A stretch of 38,940 bases of DNA from Lachnospiraceae bacterium (GCA_017461775.1 JAFTXD010000144.1:1-38940), one strand, 5' to 3'; numbered from the stretch's first letter, positions 8,772-16,817 are shown. Program-made: numbers and translations. The notes: a model not told the origin generated them from the sequence alone.

Positions 8772-9653
8772 ATGAAAGATTATATTGTAAGAGCAACTGC
8801 AGCAAATGCCCAAATCAGGGCGTTTGCCTGTACAACAAAAAACTTGGTGGAAACTGCCAGAGGTGCCCATAATACCAGCCCGGTCGTAACTGCTGCATTG
8901 GGAAGACTTCTGACCGCCGGCAGCATGATGGGAAGCATGATGAAGGGGGAGAAGGATGTTCTTACCCTTCAGATTCATGGAAGTGGTCCGGTACAGGGAC
9001 TTACCGTTACCGCAGATTCCAAGGGAAATGTAAAGGGCTATGCCAATGTACCTGACGCTATGATGCCCCCCAATGCCAAGGGAAAACTGGACGTAGGCGG
9101 TGTCATCGGTATCGGATTTATGAATGTTATCAAGGACCTTGGTATGAAGGAGCCTTATGTGGGACAGACCGTGCTCCAGACCGGAGAAATCGGTGACGAT
9201 TTGACTTATTACTTTGTGACCTCCGAGCAGGTACCCTCTTCCGTAGGCTTAGGTGTCCTAATGGAGAAGGACAATACGGTGAAGCAGGCAGGCGGCTTTA
9301 TTATTCAGCTGATGCCCTTTGCAGAGGAGAGCGTGATTGCCAAGCTGGAGGAGAATCTGGCAAAGATTGCCTCCGTTACCAGTATGCTGGATGCGGGAAA
9401 TACCCCGGAGCAGATGCTGGAAATCGTATTAGAGGGCTTCGATGTAGAAATTACGGATACCATGGACACACAGTTTGTATGTGACTGTAGCAAGGGCAGA
9501 GTGGAAAAGGCCCTGATTGCGGTAGGAAAGAAAGAGCTGGAGGACATGATTGACGATGATAAGGAAATCGAGGTGAACTGTCATTTCTGTAGTAAGCATT
9601 ATGTATTCAGTGTGGAAGAATTAAAGGCATTATATCGAAAAGCACAGCGCTAA
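8772..9653 (+). CDS. hslO: Redox-regulated chaperone Hsp33
   Basis: 293 residues, the normal Hsp33 length. The protein holds unfolded proteins under oxidative stress and is switched on by disulfide formation and zinc release. The C-terminal redox switch is intact: Cys237 and Cys239 (VCDCS) and Cys270 and Cys273 (CHFC), the four zinc ligands. The N-terminal domain has family segments such as ALGRLLTAGSMMGSMMKG and GDLTYY-type sequence. It acts in the cytoplasm. Its stop overlaps that of the convergent gene, inside a bidirectional terminator. Confidence 0.95.
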   Translation: MKDYIVRATAANAQIRAFACTTKNLVETARGAHNTSPVVTAALGRLLTAGSMMGSMMKGEKDVLTLQIHGSGPVQGLTVTADSKGNVKGYANVPDAMMPPNAKGKLDVGGVIGIGFMNVIKDLGMKEPYVGQTVLQTGEIGDDLTYYFVTSEQVPSSVGLGVLMEKDNTVKQAGGFIIQLMPFAEESVIAKLEENLAKIASVTSMLDAGNTPEQMLEIVLEGFDVEITDTMDTQFVCDCSKGRVEKALIAVGKKELEDMIDDDKEIEVNCHFCSKHYVFSVEELKALYRKAQR

Positions 9654-9666
9654 GGCTGTGCTTTTT
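9638..9666. terminator. Bidirectional terminator inside two overlapping gene ends
   Basis: AAAAGCACAGC and GCTGTGCTTTTT form a perfect stem around a 7-nt loop, with A-run and T-run on both sides, so it can work on either strand. Both the hslO stop (9651-9653) and the stop of the convergent gene (9650-9652) lie in the loop. Confidence 0.85.
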
Positions 9667-10117
9667 CAATGGAGTTCTTTATGGATTCCAGAATAACCAA
9701 GGAGGTGTATTTACTGGTCGGCTCATAAGATATATCTTCCGGAGACTGGGTTAATAATACCTGGTCTTTGATAGAAGCAAAGGTAGGCTCAAGAAGGGGA
9801 TACATGGAAGCGATATCTTCGTCCAGCCCGGTTAATTCGATGGCGGTGATTTCGTTTTCGGATAGGGTTACTTCGATATTCACGGATCGGTCATTTAATA
9901 CCAGTTCGGTTGTATACAGCCCCGGCACATAAGAGTTAGTGGAGGATACACTTTCTGTAGAGGGGGGGTCTGTTTCGGGGGTGCCTGCATCGGTGTCAGC
10001 ATCCGAAGAAACTAAAAATAACAGAAAACAAATCAGTAAGATACCAAGAGCTGCCGCGATTAATGTAAAGACCAGCTCCTTCATATGTAATACCACAATT
10101 TTTGTTTTTGAACTCAT
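9650..10117 (-). CDS. Small membrane-anchored protein, FMN-binding-domain-like
   Basis: 155 residues. Residues 10-38 form one strong membrane segment, followed by an acidic Ser/Thr/Pro linker, so the rest should be outside the cell. The outer part (YVPGLYTTELVLNDRSVNIE, then VTLSENEITAIEL, ending with TSKYTSLVILESIKNSIEKA) resembles the FMN-binding/major-pilin-like fold found in RnfG-type proteins, but I do not see the usual threonine flavinylation motif clearly, so this is tentative. The ribosome site GGTGGGAA precedes the start. It is monocistronic and convergent with hslO. Confidence 0.75.
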   Translation of the reverse strand: MSSKTKIVVLHMKELVFTLIAAALGILLICFLLFLVSSDADTDAGTPETDPPSTESVSSTNSYVPGLYTTELVLNDRSVNIEVTLSENEITAIELTGLDEDIASMYPLLEPTFASIKDQVLLTQSPEDISYEPTSKYTSLVILESIKNSIEKAQP

Positions 10118-10147
10118 ACTTTCCCACCTTTTCTATTTCTTATTCTC

Positions 10148-10176
10148 ATTTTATGCAGGAAGAGTACAGATTAGAA
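10148..10176 (-). promoter_or_regulatory. Weak predicted promoter of the minus-strand membrane protein
   Basis: On the minus strand a TTCTAA box (10171-10176) and a TAAAAT box (10148-10153) are 17 nt apart, 31 nt upstream of the start. The -35 match is poor. Confidence 0.35.
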
Positions 10177-10185
10177 TAAAAAATC

Positions 10186-10214
10186 TTGTGCTTTATTCTT
10201 TCCTGCGTTAAACT
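10186..10214 (+). promoter_or_regulatory. Predicted promoter of glnA
   Basis: TTGTGC at 10186-10191, 17 nt, then TAAACT at 10209-10214, 40 nt before the glnA start. Confidence 0.5.
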
Positions 10215-10253
10215 ATTAGAGTGAATTTGCCTGATAGTAAGGAGGCTGCGAAT

Positions 10254-11546
10254 ATGAGAGAGAATTATTCCAAAGAAGATGTGATGCGACTGGTAGAGGA
10301 AGAGGATGTGGAGTTTATCCGTCTGCAATTTACCGATATCTTAGGCAATCTGAAAAACATTGCCATTACCTCCAGTCAGCTGGAAAAAGCATTGAACAAT
10401 AGATGCACCTTTGATTCCACAGCAATTGTAGGATTTGAAGATTGTGAAGAAGGGGAGCTGCTATTGGTTCCGGACCCGTCCACTCTGGCGATTTTCCCTT
10501 GGAGACCACAGCAGGGAAAGGTTGCCCGTATGATTTGTGATGTGTGCAGATTGGATGGTACCCCCTTTGCAGGAGATTCCAGAGTAGCACTGAAAAAAGC
10601 CATTGCAAAAGCCGGAGAGCTTGGATATACCTTTGAGGTGGGCCAGGAATCAGAATTTTTCTTATTCCATACCGATGATAATACCCTGCCCACAACCATT
10701 ACCCATGAGCAGGCGGGATATTTTGACTGTAGCCCTCTGGATTTTGGAGAAAATGCAAGACGTGATATGGTGCTGACCTTAGAGGATATGGGATTCGAAA
10801 TTGAATCCTCCCACCATGAGGCGGCAAGAGCCCAGCATGAAATTAAATTCAAAAGCGATGAGGCACTGGCTACAGCGGACAATATTCTGACCTTCCGTCT
10901 GGCAGTGAAGACCATCGCAAAGCGTCATGGTCTCCATGCCACCTTTATGCCTAAGCCCAAAGAGGATGAGAACGGCTCCGGCATGCATATCCGTATGGTT
11001 TTAAAAAAGGATGGGAAGAATATTTTCACAGATAAGAATGATGAGAAGGGACTTTCCAGAGAAGCATATTATTTTATCGGCGGACTTTTAAAGTATGTAA
11101 AAGGTATGTCTGCCATCACCAATCCTTTAGTGAATTCTTATAAACGACTGGTTCCCGGTGGCATCGTACCCAGGAATATCGGCTGGGGAATGAGAGTGAA
11201 GGACAGAGCTGTTTGTGTATACAGGGATTTAGATGGAGAAATCAGTATTGAGCTTCGAAGTCCTGACCCAGCGGCAAATCCTTATCTTACCCTTGGAGTT
11301 TGCCTACAAGCCGGTCTGTGGGGAATCACGCAGGAGATAATGCCCGAAAGAGATGCGCAGGGAACCATGCCGGAGTCCTTGTTGGAAGCTGTAAATTGGA
11401 TGGAGCAGGAGAAGGAATTCTTCACAGAAGGTATTGTGGGAGAATATTTATTTGAAAAATATATAACCAGAAAAAAGGAAGAATGGAGCAGGTACCGGAA
11501 GGTGGTCACTGCCTGGGAAGTGGACGAGTACTTATACAAATATTAG
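10254..11546 (+). CDS. glnA: Glutamine synthetase type I
   Basis: 430 residues, matching the short GSI-alpha class. It makes glutamine from glutamate, ammonia and ATP in the cytoplasm. Recognisable parts: an N-terminal beta-grasp domain (FIRLQFTDILGNLKNI), the metal-binding EVGQESEFFLF, SSHHEAARAQHEI (glutamate and metal ligands), HATFMPKP, GSGMHIRM with the key His, the ATP site NSYKRLVPG, and a C-terminal RSPDPAANPYL. The class is feedback-regulated rather than adenylylated. The open frame begins at GTG 10221, but ATG 10254 has AAGGAGG at 10239-10245 with 8-nt spacing and fits the family N-terminus. The ANTAR gene follows 12 nt downstream. Confidence 0.95.
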   Translation: MRENYSKEDVMRLVEEEDVEFIRLQFTDILGNLKNIAITSSQLEKALNNRCTFDSTAIVGFEDCEEGELLLVPDPSTLAIFPWRPQQGKVARMICDVCRLDGTPFAGDSRVALKKAIAKAGELGYTFEVGQESEFFLFHTDDNTLPTTITHEQAGYFDCSPLDFGENARRDMVLTLEDMGFEIESSHHEAARAQHEIKFKSDEALATADNILTFRLAVKTIAKRHGLHATFMPKPKEDENGSGMHIRMVLKKDGKNIFTDKNDEKGLSREAYYFIGGLLKYVKGMSAITNPLVNSYKRLVPGGIVPRNIGWGMRVKDRAVCVYRDLDGEISIELRSPDPAANPYLTLGVCLQAGLWGITQEIMPERDAQGTMPESLLEAVNWMEQEKEFFTEGIVGEYLFEKYITRKKEEWSRYRKVVTAWEVDEYLYKY

Positions 11547-11558
11547 GAGGACGGTCAA

Positions 11559-12107
11559 GTGACTAATATTTATGTAGTTTTCCGGGGGCAGGAAGAGGGG
11601 CGCAGCATTCGCCATATACTGATGAAAAATGGTTTTTCCGTGGCCGGAGTCAGTATGAGTGGGAGCCAGCTGCTTCAGCAAATTGAGGAAGTACCGGATC
11701 CCATCGTGGTGTGTGGCTACAAGCTGCCGGATATGTTGTATCAGGAGCTTTGGGAGTATCTGCCGGAGGATGCGCTGATGCTTCTTCTTGCACCGGCGGG
11801 CAGAGTTGGAGAGTATGATGAAAATGGAATTACCTGTCTGTCCATGCCGTTAAAAATCCACGCTCTTTTGGACGCCTTGCGTGCCATGGTGGAGCAGGTG
11901 GAGTGGCGAAGAAGAAAGCGTAGACAGCGTCCTAAGGTGCGGGCGGCTGCGGATGATGAGGTGCTTGGTAAGGCCAAAGCATTTCTTCAGGAGAACAGGG
12001 GCATGTCGGAGGCAGAGGCACATGCCTATCTGCAAAAATGCAGTATGAACAGCGGCACTGGTCTGGTGGAAGTGGCGAAGATGGTGCTGACATTAGGTTT
12101 ACAATAG
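11559..12107 (+). CDS. ANTAR-domain regulator with degenerate receiver
   Basis: 182 residues. The N-terminal ~120 residues have receiver-like order, but the position normally held by the phospho-accepting Asp is Gly53 (VVCGYKLPD), and the acidic pair after strand 1 is replaced by FRGQ, so phosphorylation is unlikely. A basic linker (RRRKRRQR) leads into the three-helix ANTAR domain near residues 128-182 (LGKAKAFLQENRGMSEAEAHAYLQ). ANTAR domains bind paired hairpins in RNA and prevent termination. The start is GTG 11559 with AGGAGG overlapping the glnA stop. The pairing with glnA is known in Clostridia and suggests nitrogen-linked antitermination. Confidence 0.85.
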   Translation: MTNIYVVFRGQEEGRSIRHILMKNGFSVAGVSMSGSQLLQQIEEVPDPIVVCGYKLPDMLYQELWEYLPEDALMLLLAPAGRVGEYDENGITCLSMPLKIHALLDALRAMVEQVEWRRRKRRQRPKVRAAADDEVLGKAKAFLQENRGMSEAEAHAYLQKCSMNSGTGLVEVAKMVLTLGLQ

Positions 12108-12122
12108 AGTTGGAGGAAGATT

Positions 12123-12968
12123 ATGAAATTTACGAAAATGCAGGGCTGCGGTAACGATTATGTATATGTGAACGGATTTACCGAGAAAATCGACCAGGAT
12201 AAAAAGCCGGAGGTGGTACGCTTTTTGAGCGACAGACACTTCGGTATCGGTGGGGATGGCGTGATTTTCATCAATCCCAGCGACAAGGCGGATTTTGAGA
12301 TGGAGATGTTCAACGCGGACGGTACCCGCTCAGAGATGTGTGGTAATGGTATCCGCTGCGTGGCAAAGTTTGTGTACGATTACGGTATGACCACAAAGAC
12401 TAAGGATTTACCCATCATCAGTGGTGGGCATGTGAAGTATCTGGATTTAACCGTGGGCGAGGAGGGTAAGGTATCCATGGTAAAGGTAAATATGGGAGCA
12501 CCCATTCTCACACCTTCCGAGATTCCGGTGGTTGCCGTGGGTGACCGTGCCATCAATTTACCCATTACCGTGCAGGGTGAGGAATATCATATGACCTGTG
12601 TATCCATGGGAAATCCCCATGCCATTATTTTTGTGGATGATGTGATGGCAATGAATTTGGAGAAAATCGGTCCTGACTTTGAGCATCACGGAATGTTCCC
12701 ACGCAGAACCAATACAGAGTTTGTGCAGATTGTGGACAGAAGCCACGTGAAGATGCGCGTGTGGGAGCGTGGAACCGGCGAAACCTTAGCCTGCGGAACC
12801 GGATGCTGTGCCACGGCGGTAGCCTGCGTGCTGAACGGTTATACCGAAAATAAGGTGGAGGTGGAAGTCCTGGGCGGTAAAATTTTTATCGAATGGGACA
12901 GAGACGCGAACTTGGTATATATGACAGGACCGGCAGTGACGGTGTTTGAGGGGGAAATTAATATTTAA
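12123..12968 (+). CDS. dapF: Diaminopimelate epimerase
   Basis: 281 residues, normal length. It is PLP-independent and converts LL- to meso-diaminopimelate for lysine and peptidoglycan synthesis. Both catalytic cysteines are present: Cys73 in EMCGNGIRC and Cys224 in ACGTGCCATAVA. The N-terminus FTKMQGCGNDYVYV and the RHFGIGGDG loop are family features. It follows the ANTAR gene by 15 nt with a GGAGGA site and ends at a strong terminator, so it is probably the last gene of the glnA transcript. Confidence 0.96.
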   Translation: MKFTKMQGCGNDYVYVNGFTEKIDQDKKPEVVRFLSDRHFGIGGDGVIFINPSDKADFEMEMFNADGTRSEMCGNGIRCVAKFVYDYGMTTKTKDLPIISGGHVKYLDLTVGEEGKVSMVKVNMGAPILTPSEIPVVAVGDRAINLPITVQGEEYHMTCVSMGNPHAIIFVDDVMAMNLEKIGPDFEHHGMFPRRTNTEFVQIVDRSHVKMRVWERGTGETLACGTGCCATAVACVLNGYTENKVEVEVLGGKIFIEWDRDANLVYMTGPAVTVFEGEINI

Positions 12969-12987
12969 GGAAATAGAAATGTGAAGA

Positions 12988-13022
12988 GACTTCAGCTTGA
13001 GCAAATAGGCTGGGGTCTTTTT
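12988..13022 (+). terminator. Terminator after dapF
   Basis: GACTTCAGCT (12988-12997) pairs over 10 positions, including three G-U, with GGCTGGGGTC (13008-13017), followed by a T-run. Confidence 0.8.
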
Positions 13023-13027
13023 ATTTT

Positions 13028-13040
13028 AAGAATCCGACGG
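13028..13040 (+). repeat. Copy 1 of 13-nt repeat AAGAATCCGACGG
   Basis: Identical to 22350-22362. The match continues with one mismatch into AAGG on the 3' side. It lies just after the dapF terminator and before the promoter of the accessory locus. Related but inexact forms are at 21628-21636 and near 15315. Confidence 0.6.
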
Positions 13041-13050
13041 GAAGGTGGTT

Positions 13051-13079
13051 TTGGAATGGGGCACTTGGTGTAATATGAT
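13051..13079 (+). promoter_or_regulatory. Predicted promoter opening the accessory locus
   Basis: TTGGAA at 13051-13056, a 17-nt spacer and TATGAT at 13074-13079, 69 nt upstream of the first gene of the locus. Confidence 0.55.
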
Positions 13080-13147
13080 AATAGAACGAGAAATACTTAT
13101 GATTTTACATAGTAGCAGAGAACACTGTATTTGTAAAGGAGCAGAGC

Positions 13148-13816
13148 ATGAAATTAACAGAATGGAGCTTAACAGAAGATTTTTGGGGGAATGTACAGGC
13201 CCATGGTTATGTAACCGGTCATCACAGACTGGCAGAGGGGGATTGGATTCATACCAGCAAGGTGCTTTCCATAGAATCCAGCGAGGTGCAGGGGAGTATT
13301 AAGATGCACACCTACTCAGGAAGCCTGTATGAGCTTTCCGTGGTTGATATAGATATTTCTGCTGCTGAAAAGACAAGCGAATTAGCACAAAAAATGGGGC
13401 TTTCCGAAAATGTTTGTCAGGAGATAATTCATTGCGGAAAAGAAAAAGTGGAAGACCTCCGAAGAAGTGTTTCAGAGCAAATAAAGGAGCGAGAGCTATA
13501 TTTGACATTTCGGGGAGTAAATGTGAAGAATGCCTTTTGGAAATCGGCATCGGGAGAGTGCCGGGAAGTGGGTATTTCCTGCCATGTAGGGATGATTCAG
13601 GATTCCATGCTGATTCGGGACAGTAAAGATCGAGAACTGGATTTTCGTTATTTCCCGGGATGGGGAGAAATCAGGCCTTACGCATGGAGTAATGGACGGG
13701 AGGCTGTATGGATTGATAATCAATCGGATGTGGATTTTATATTTCGGACAGAAACAGAGAGCATTACCTGCCCGGGAGGGGAGAAAATTAGAATTGAAAA
13801 GAAAGAAAAGGTATAA
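13148..13816 (+). CDS. Unknown protein, single copy of locus domain X
   Basis: 222 residues, no signal peptide or membrane segment. I do not recognise the family. Two segments match the N-terminal part of the 577-residue protein at 18243-19976: near residues 22-60 both have a His, then I-x-TSK and a later MHT/IHT box followed by a Tyr and an acidic pair; near residues 150-215 both have DSKD, an RY pair, a Tyr/Trp-rich strand and an NQS box. A shared beta-rich domain, here called X, is therefore likely. The middle (residues 70-115) is charged and helical. The start has AAGGAGC 7 nt upstream. It is the first gene after the locus promoter and overlaps the next small gene. Confidence 0.8.
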   Translation: MKLTEWSLTEDFWGNVQAHGYVTGHHRLAEGDWIHTSKVLSIESSEVQGSIKMHTYSGSLYELSVVDIDISAAEKTSELAQKMGLSENVCQEIIHCGKEKVEDLRRSVSEQIKERELYLTFRGVNVKNAFWKSASGECREVGISCHVGMIQDSMLIRDSKDRELDFRYFPGWGEIRPYAWSNGREAVWIDNQSDVDFIFRTETESITCPGGEKIRIEKKEKV

Positions 13817-13967
13817 GTTACTGGAAAAGCATAAGGCCTCGGCGGAGGAAAAACAGCGGTATGAAAAGATTTTTGCCACAGAAAAAGAAAAATTTGTCCG
13901 AGATTCTTTGGCGGGTGGCGTATCAGAAAATGGTCATTATGTGAGGTTACATGACCGATATATTTAG
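13794..13967 (+). CDS. Small basic unknown protein
   Basis: 57 residues from TTG 13794, preceded by a purine-rich GGGAGGGGAG box. It overlaps the end of the previous gene by 23 nt. The composition is very rich in Lys, Arg and Glu (first residues KRKKRYKLLEKHK), predicted helical, with a conserved-looking tail NGHYVRLHDRYI. The same tail, as NGQYVRAHDRYI, occurs in a decayed copy at 20022-20081, which supports the idea that this is a real gene. It could bind nucleic acid or a partner protein; no family is recognised. Confidence 0.6.
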   Translation: MKRKKRYKLLEKHKASAEEKQRYEKIFATEKEKFVRDSLAGGVSENGHYVRLHDRYI

Positions 13968-13997
13968 AAGGAACTATTGTCAAAGAAGGAGTAGAAA

Positions 13998-15209
13998 ATG
14001 GAAAAAAGATATGAAAATTTTATGTATTTGATGAAGATTCTGGATGATTCCGAGGGAGATAGAGATTCGGAGGTAGGCTCCTTTAGTTTTCTCTGGGACA
14101 AGTCCTATGTGCGGGAGGTAGTAAGTAGTCCCAGTATAAAGACGAGTATTGCTGGTCTGAAGACCTTTCTGGCTACGGAGGTGCTGGGGATTTTTGGTGC
14201 AAAAAATGAGTCCAATCTGACTTACAGAGATATGCAGGCACAGTTAAGTGGTGATAGCAAGGCGAAAAAGTACAGCTTTAATTTTGAATTTCTGGATGAT
14301 TGCTTTGATATTGAGAAGAATAGAGAGGCCATGCTTAGGGAGTGTCAGGAGCTTCCGGAGGAAGAAGGAATTCGTAAAAGCCTTGAGCAGGCGCAAATCT
14401 TGATACCATATCTGTTTATGGACAGACTGCGGGAGGTGGTGTGGAATAAGCTGAGAGCTTTTTTCAAGCTTTGTAACCAGACGACCTGTAGTGAATGCGA
14501 GAAAAAGAGTGAGGTGTATTTCCAGTTTATCCAGGCCGTTGCTCTGTATGAGATTTTTTACATCGAGTTTGTACAGGAAAAGGCGGCCTTTCTTGTAGAG
14601 GAAAGTATGGTATCTATCCGGAAAGCGGAAGAGGAGGTTGCAAGACTTGGAAAGCAGGGAGAACTGCTGGGCAACTGTGAAGATATGCCTGCGGAAGAGC
14701 TGGTACTTTCCGTGCAGGAGCTGGCAACAGGATATCAGAATATCTGGAATAATCTCCTGGAGGACAAGGTTTGGCATGTAGGGATATTCCAGCTGTTGAT
14801 TGCTGAGTTTGGCATCAGCTTAAACGCTATGTGTTATCTGTTGATGATTTTAGAGGCCATGAATGTGTGCAACGGGAAAATGCGAGGACTGAAGAATATC
14901 AGTGTGCAGATTCAGAAGAACCTGTCCAATATTTATGAAAAGGACTTAGAGATTTTACAGAATTACAATAAGAAAAGGGCAAAGCGTTATCGCCAGGTGA
15001 ATGTGAAGCTGGAATCGGTTTTGGAGAAGTATATCTGGTCGGAGTATCAGCAATATGATGAGGCAGCCATAATATATGCTTTTATGGAGGAGCTTTGCAT
15101 GCCCTTAAAGGAGCGAGACAAAAAAACACTTCGTGGCCTGGAATGTATGCTGGGATATCCGGTTTATAAGGAGCTTGAGAAGAAGGAGGATAATCCTTCG
15201 GAAAGGTGA
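13998..15209 (+). CDS. Unknown helical protein, paralog 1 of family Y
   Basis: 403 residues, largely helical, no signal peptide, no recognised family. It is clearly homologous along its whole length to the 413-residue protein at 16999-18240. Shared landmarks: an N-terminal FSFLWD segment; LDDC-DIEKN near residue 95; a cysteine cluster with spacing C-x4-C-x2-C (CNQTTCSEC here, CDQKTCSNC in the paralog); directly after it the identical FIQAVALYEIFYIE; and a C-terminal IYAFMEELC followed by YPVY. The Cys cluster may bind metal or form a redox site (inference). It follows the small basic gene by 30 nt and is closed by a strong terminator. A third, internally deleted copy is at 20169-20284. Confidence 0.85.
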   Translation: MEKRYENFMYLMKILDDSEGDRDSEVGSFSFLWDKSYVREVVSSPSIKTSIAGLKTFLATEVLGIFGAKNESNLTYRDMQAQLSGDSKAKKYSFNFEFLDDCFDIEKNREAMLRECQELPEEEGIRKSLEQAQILIPYLFMDRLREVVWNKLRAFFKLCNQTTCSECEKKSEVYFQFIQAVALYEIFYIEFVQEKAAFLVEESMVSIRKAEEEVARLGKQGELLGNCEDMPAEELVLSVQELATGYQNIWNNLLEDKVWHVGIFQLLIAEFGISLNAMCYLLMILEAMNVCNGKMRGLKNISVQIQKNLSNIYEKDLEILQNYNKKRAKRYRQVNVKLESVLEKYIWSEYQQYDEAAIIYAFMEELCMPLKERDKKTLRGLECMLGYPVYKELEKKEDNPSER

Positions 15210-15231
15210 TTTTCCAAAGGAAAAGGCATGG

Positions 15232-15268
15232 TACTGTAGCATTGGAAAAGGATGCTACAGTATTTTTT
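15232..15268 (+). terminator. Terminator, copy 1 of a locus-specific family
   Basis: TACTGTAGCAT (15232-15242) and ATGCTACAGTA (15252-15262) form a perfect 11-bp stem followed by six T. The 3' half and T-run are shared with the terminator at 21553-21599. Confidence 0.9.
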
Positions 15269-15330
15269 ACAGGACAATCAAATCAAAGAGGGAAGGGATG
15301 GAGTTTGATGCAAAATCCGAGCCATAGGGG

Positions 15331-15358
15331 GTGAAACTTAAGGGGAAATTATTATAAT
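15331..15358 (+). promoter_or_regulatory. Possible promoter of the ParA-like gene
   Basis: A consensus TATAAT at 15353-15358, 35 nt before the start; the -35 candidate GTGAAA (16-nt spacer) is poor. It lies after a terminator, so a promoter is expected here. Confidence 0.4.
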
Positions 15359-15393
15359 TAAGATATAGATAAAGCATAGGAGATGGGAGCTGG

Positions 15394-16125
15394 ATGAAGA
15401 CAATAACCTTTATGAACCAGCTTGGTGGTACCGGAAAGACTACCAGTGCATGGGCATTAGGAACCGGATTACAGAAAAAAGGCTATAAGGTTTTGTTGGT
15501 GGATTTGGATTGTCACAGAAATCTGACATCCAGAGCAGGTCTTGACCAGAAGGGCGTAGCAGACAGCATTTACGAGGTTTTTCAGGGAAAGGTTGATGTT
15601 GAGAATGCAATATATTTCCTGAACCCTGGTTTGGATATCCTAATAGGAAGTCTGCATTTATTCGGGGCAGGGCAGGAGTTTGTACAAGGGAACAAGGAGG
15701 CTATGCTGAAAGAGCAGCTGGAGAAGGTACAGACCGGATATGATTACTGCATTATTGATACAGAATCACGTATAAATCTGCTGCTGGTCAGTGCGCTGAC
15801 GGCAAGTGATGGTGTGATAATACCTATGCAGGATGAGGAATATGCTCTGAACGTTATGGAGGATTTGATGAAGATCATGGATTATGTTACTAAGGAGTGC
15901 AATCCTATCCTAAAGATAGAAGGCTTTCTGATGATGAATTTCAGAAAGGTGGTCCCACAAGAGGTATTGCTTAGAACAGAGGAAATAGCAAAACAAATCG
16001 GTACAAAGGTATTTCATACCATAATACGTTCTACTGTTCGGGCAGAAGAACTGGCATTATGTGACTATAAGAACTTTGTAGAGGAATTTCTGGAAAATCA
16101 GAAGGAAGGAGGGACTGGGCAATGA
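15394..16125 (+). CDS. ParA/MinD-type P-loop ATPase with altered signature lysine
   Basis: 243 residues. The N-terminus is MKTITFMNQLGGTGKTT: the deviant Walker A of ParA/MinD proteins is KGGxGKT, but here the first (signature) Lys is Leu while the P-loop Lys is kept. LLVDLDCHRN gives the usual switch I/A' Asp, and DYCIIDTESRINLL is the Walker B region with the typical PP-type loop replaced. ParA proteins move DNA or protein cargo through ATP-dependent dimerisation; without the signature Lys dimer-dependent hydrolysis may be altered (inference). No parB is nearby, so partition is unlikely. Its stop overlaps the next start by 4 nt. Confidence 0.85.
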   Translation: MKTITFMNQLGGTGKTTSAWALGTGLQKKGYKVLLVDLDCHRNLTSRAGLDQKGVADSIYEVFQGKVDVENAIYFLNPGLDILIGSLHLFGAGQEFVQGNKEAMLKEQLEKVQTGYDYCIIDTESRINLLLVSALTASDGVIIPMQDEEYALNVMEDLMKIMDYVTKECNPILKIEGFLMMNFRKVVPQEVLLRTEEIAKQIGTKVFHTIIRSTVRAEELALCDYKNFVEEFLENQKEGGTGQ

Positions 16126-16817
16126 TTTACCTGGTAGGTGACACTCATGGCACATTTGATTTGGACAAGGTACTGGACTTTTTCGAGATAGAAGTGCTAC
16201 TCAGAGACGTTAGCAAGGAGGATTATTTGATAATTTTGGGGGATGTGGGCGTCTGCTGGGATGGCGGAGAAAAGGATGCCTGGGTGCTTAAAAAGTTGCG
16301 GGAGCTTCCGGTGACGGTGCTGTGGCTGGATGGCAACCATGAGAATTTCGACCTGCTTAGGGAATATCCGGTGACAGAGTGGAATGGTGGCAAGGTACAG
16401 CGGATTGCACCGGATGTGATTCATTTGATGCGGGGCTACGTTTATTATATTGAGGGGAAGCTTTTTTGGGTATTTGGCGGTGGTATGTCCGTGGATAAGA
16501 TATGGCGAAGGGAAGGCATCAGCTGGTGGAAGGAAGAGATGCCCTCCTACGAGGAGTATGACAGAGGCCTGGATAATTTGCAGAAGGCAGAGTTTCAGGT
16601 GGATTATATTCTGACCCACACCGCACCCCGGAAGGTGGCGGAGCAGCTGGTGGATGTAATGCTGCCCGGAGAAGAGGCGTTGCAGTATTATTTGCAGGAT
16701 GTGGCCGAGAGAACCAGCTTTGCAGGGTGGTATTTTGGTCACTGGCATATGGACAAAGTAGTGGATGAGAAATTTTATGGATTGATGGAAGAGATTGTCA
16801 GACTTCTAGAGCAGTAG
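16122..16817 (+). CDS. Calcineurin-like metallophosphoesterase
   Basis: 231 residues with all the metal motifs of the family in order: GDTHG (Asp7, His9), LGDVGVCW, GNHEN, THTAP and GHWHMD. Such enzymes hydrolyse phosphomono- or diesters (proteins, nucleotides or nucleic acids) using two metal ions. The substrate cannot be told. An ATGA overlap with the ParA-like gene shows a two-gene operon. No signal peptide, so cytoplasmic. It ends 20 nt before the antisense tRNA gene. Confidence 0.9.
   Translation: MIYLVGDTHGTFDLDKVLDFFEIEVLLRDVSKEDYLIILGDVGVCWDGGEKDAWVLKKLRELPVTVLWLDGNHENFDLLREYPVTEWNGGKVQRIAPDVIHLMRGYVYYIEGKLFWVFGGGMSVDKIWRREGISWWKEEMPSYEEYDRGLDNLQKAEFQVDYILTHTAPRKVAEQLVDVMLPGEEALQYYLQDVAERTSFAGWYFGHWHMDKVVDEKFYGLMEEIVRLLEQ

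Noticed and set aside
13045-13302. Open frame overlapping the start of the first accessory gene
   Set aside because: It spans the predicted promoter and overlaps the better-supported gene in another frame, without a ribosome site.
15394-16817. ParA-like gene as evidence of a plasmid partition system
   Set aside because: No parB, centromere repeats or replication gene was seen, and housekeeping genes on both sides show a chromosomal setting.
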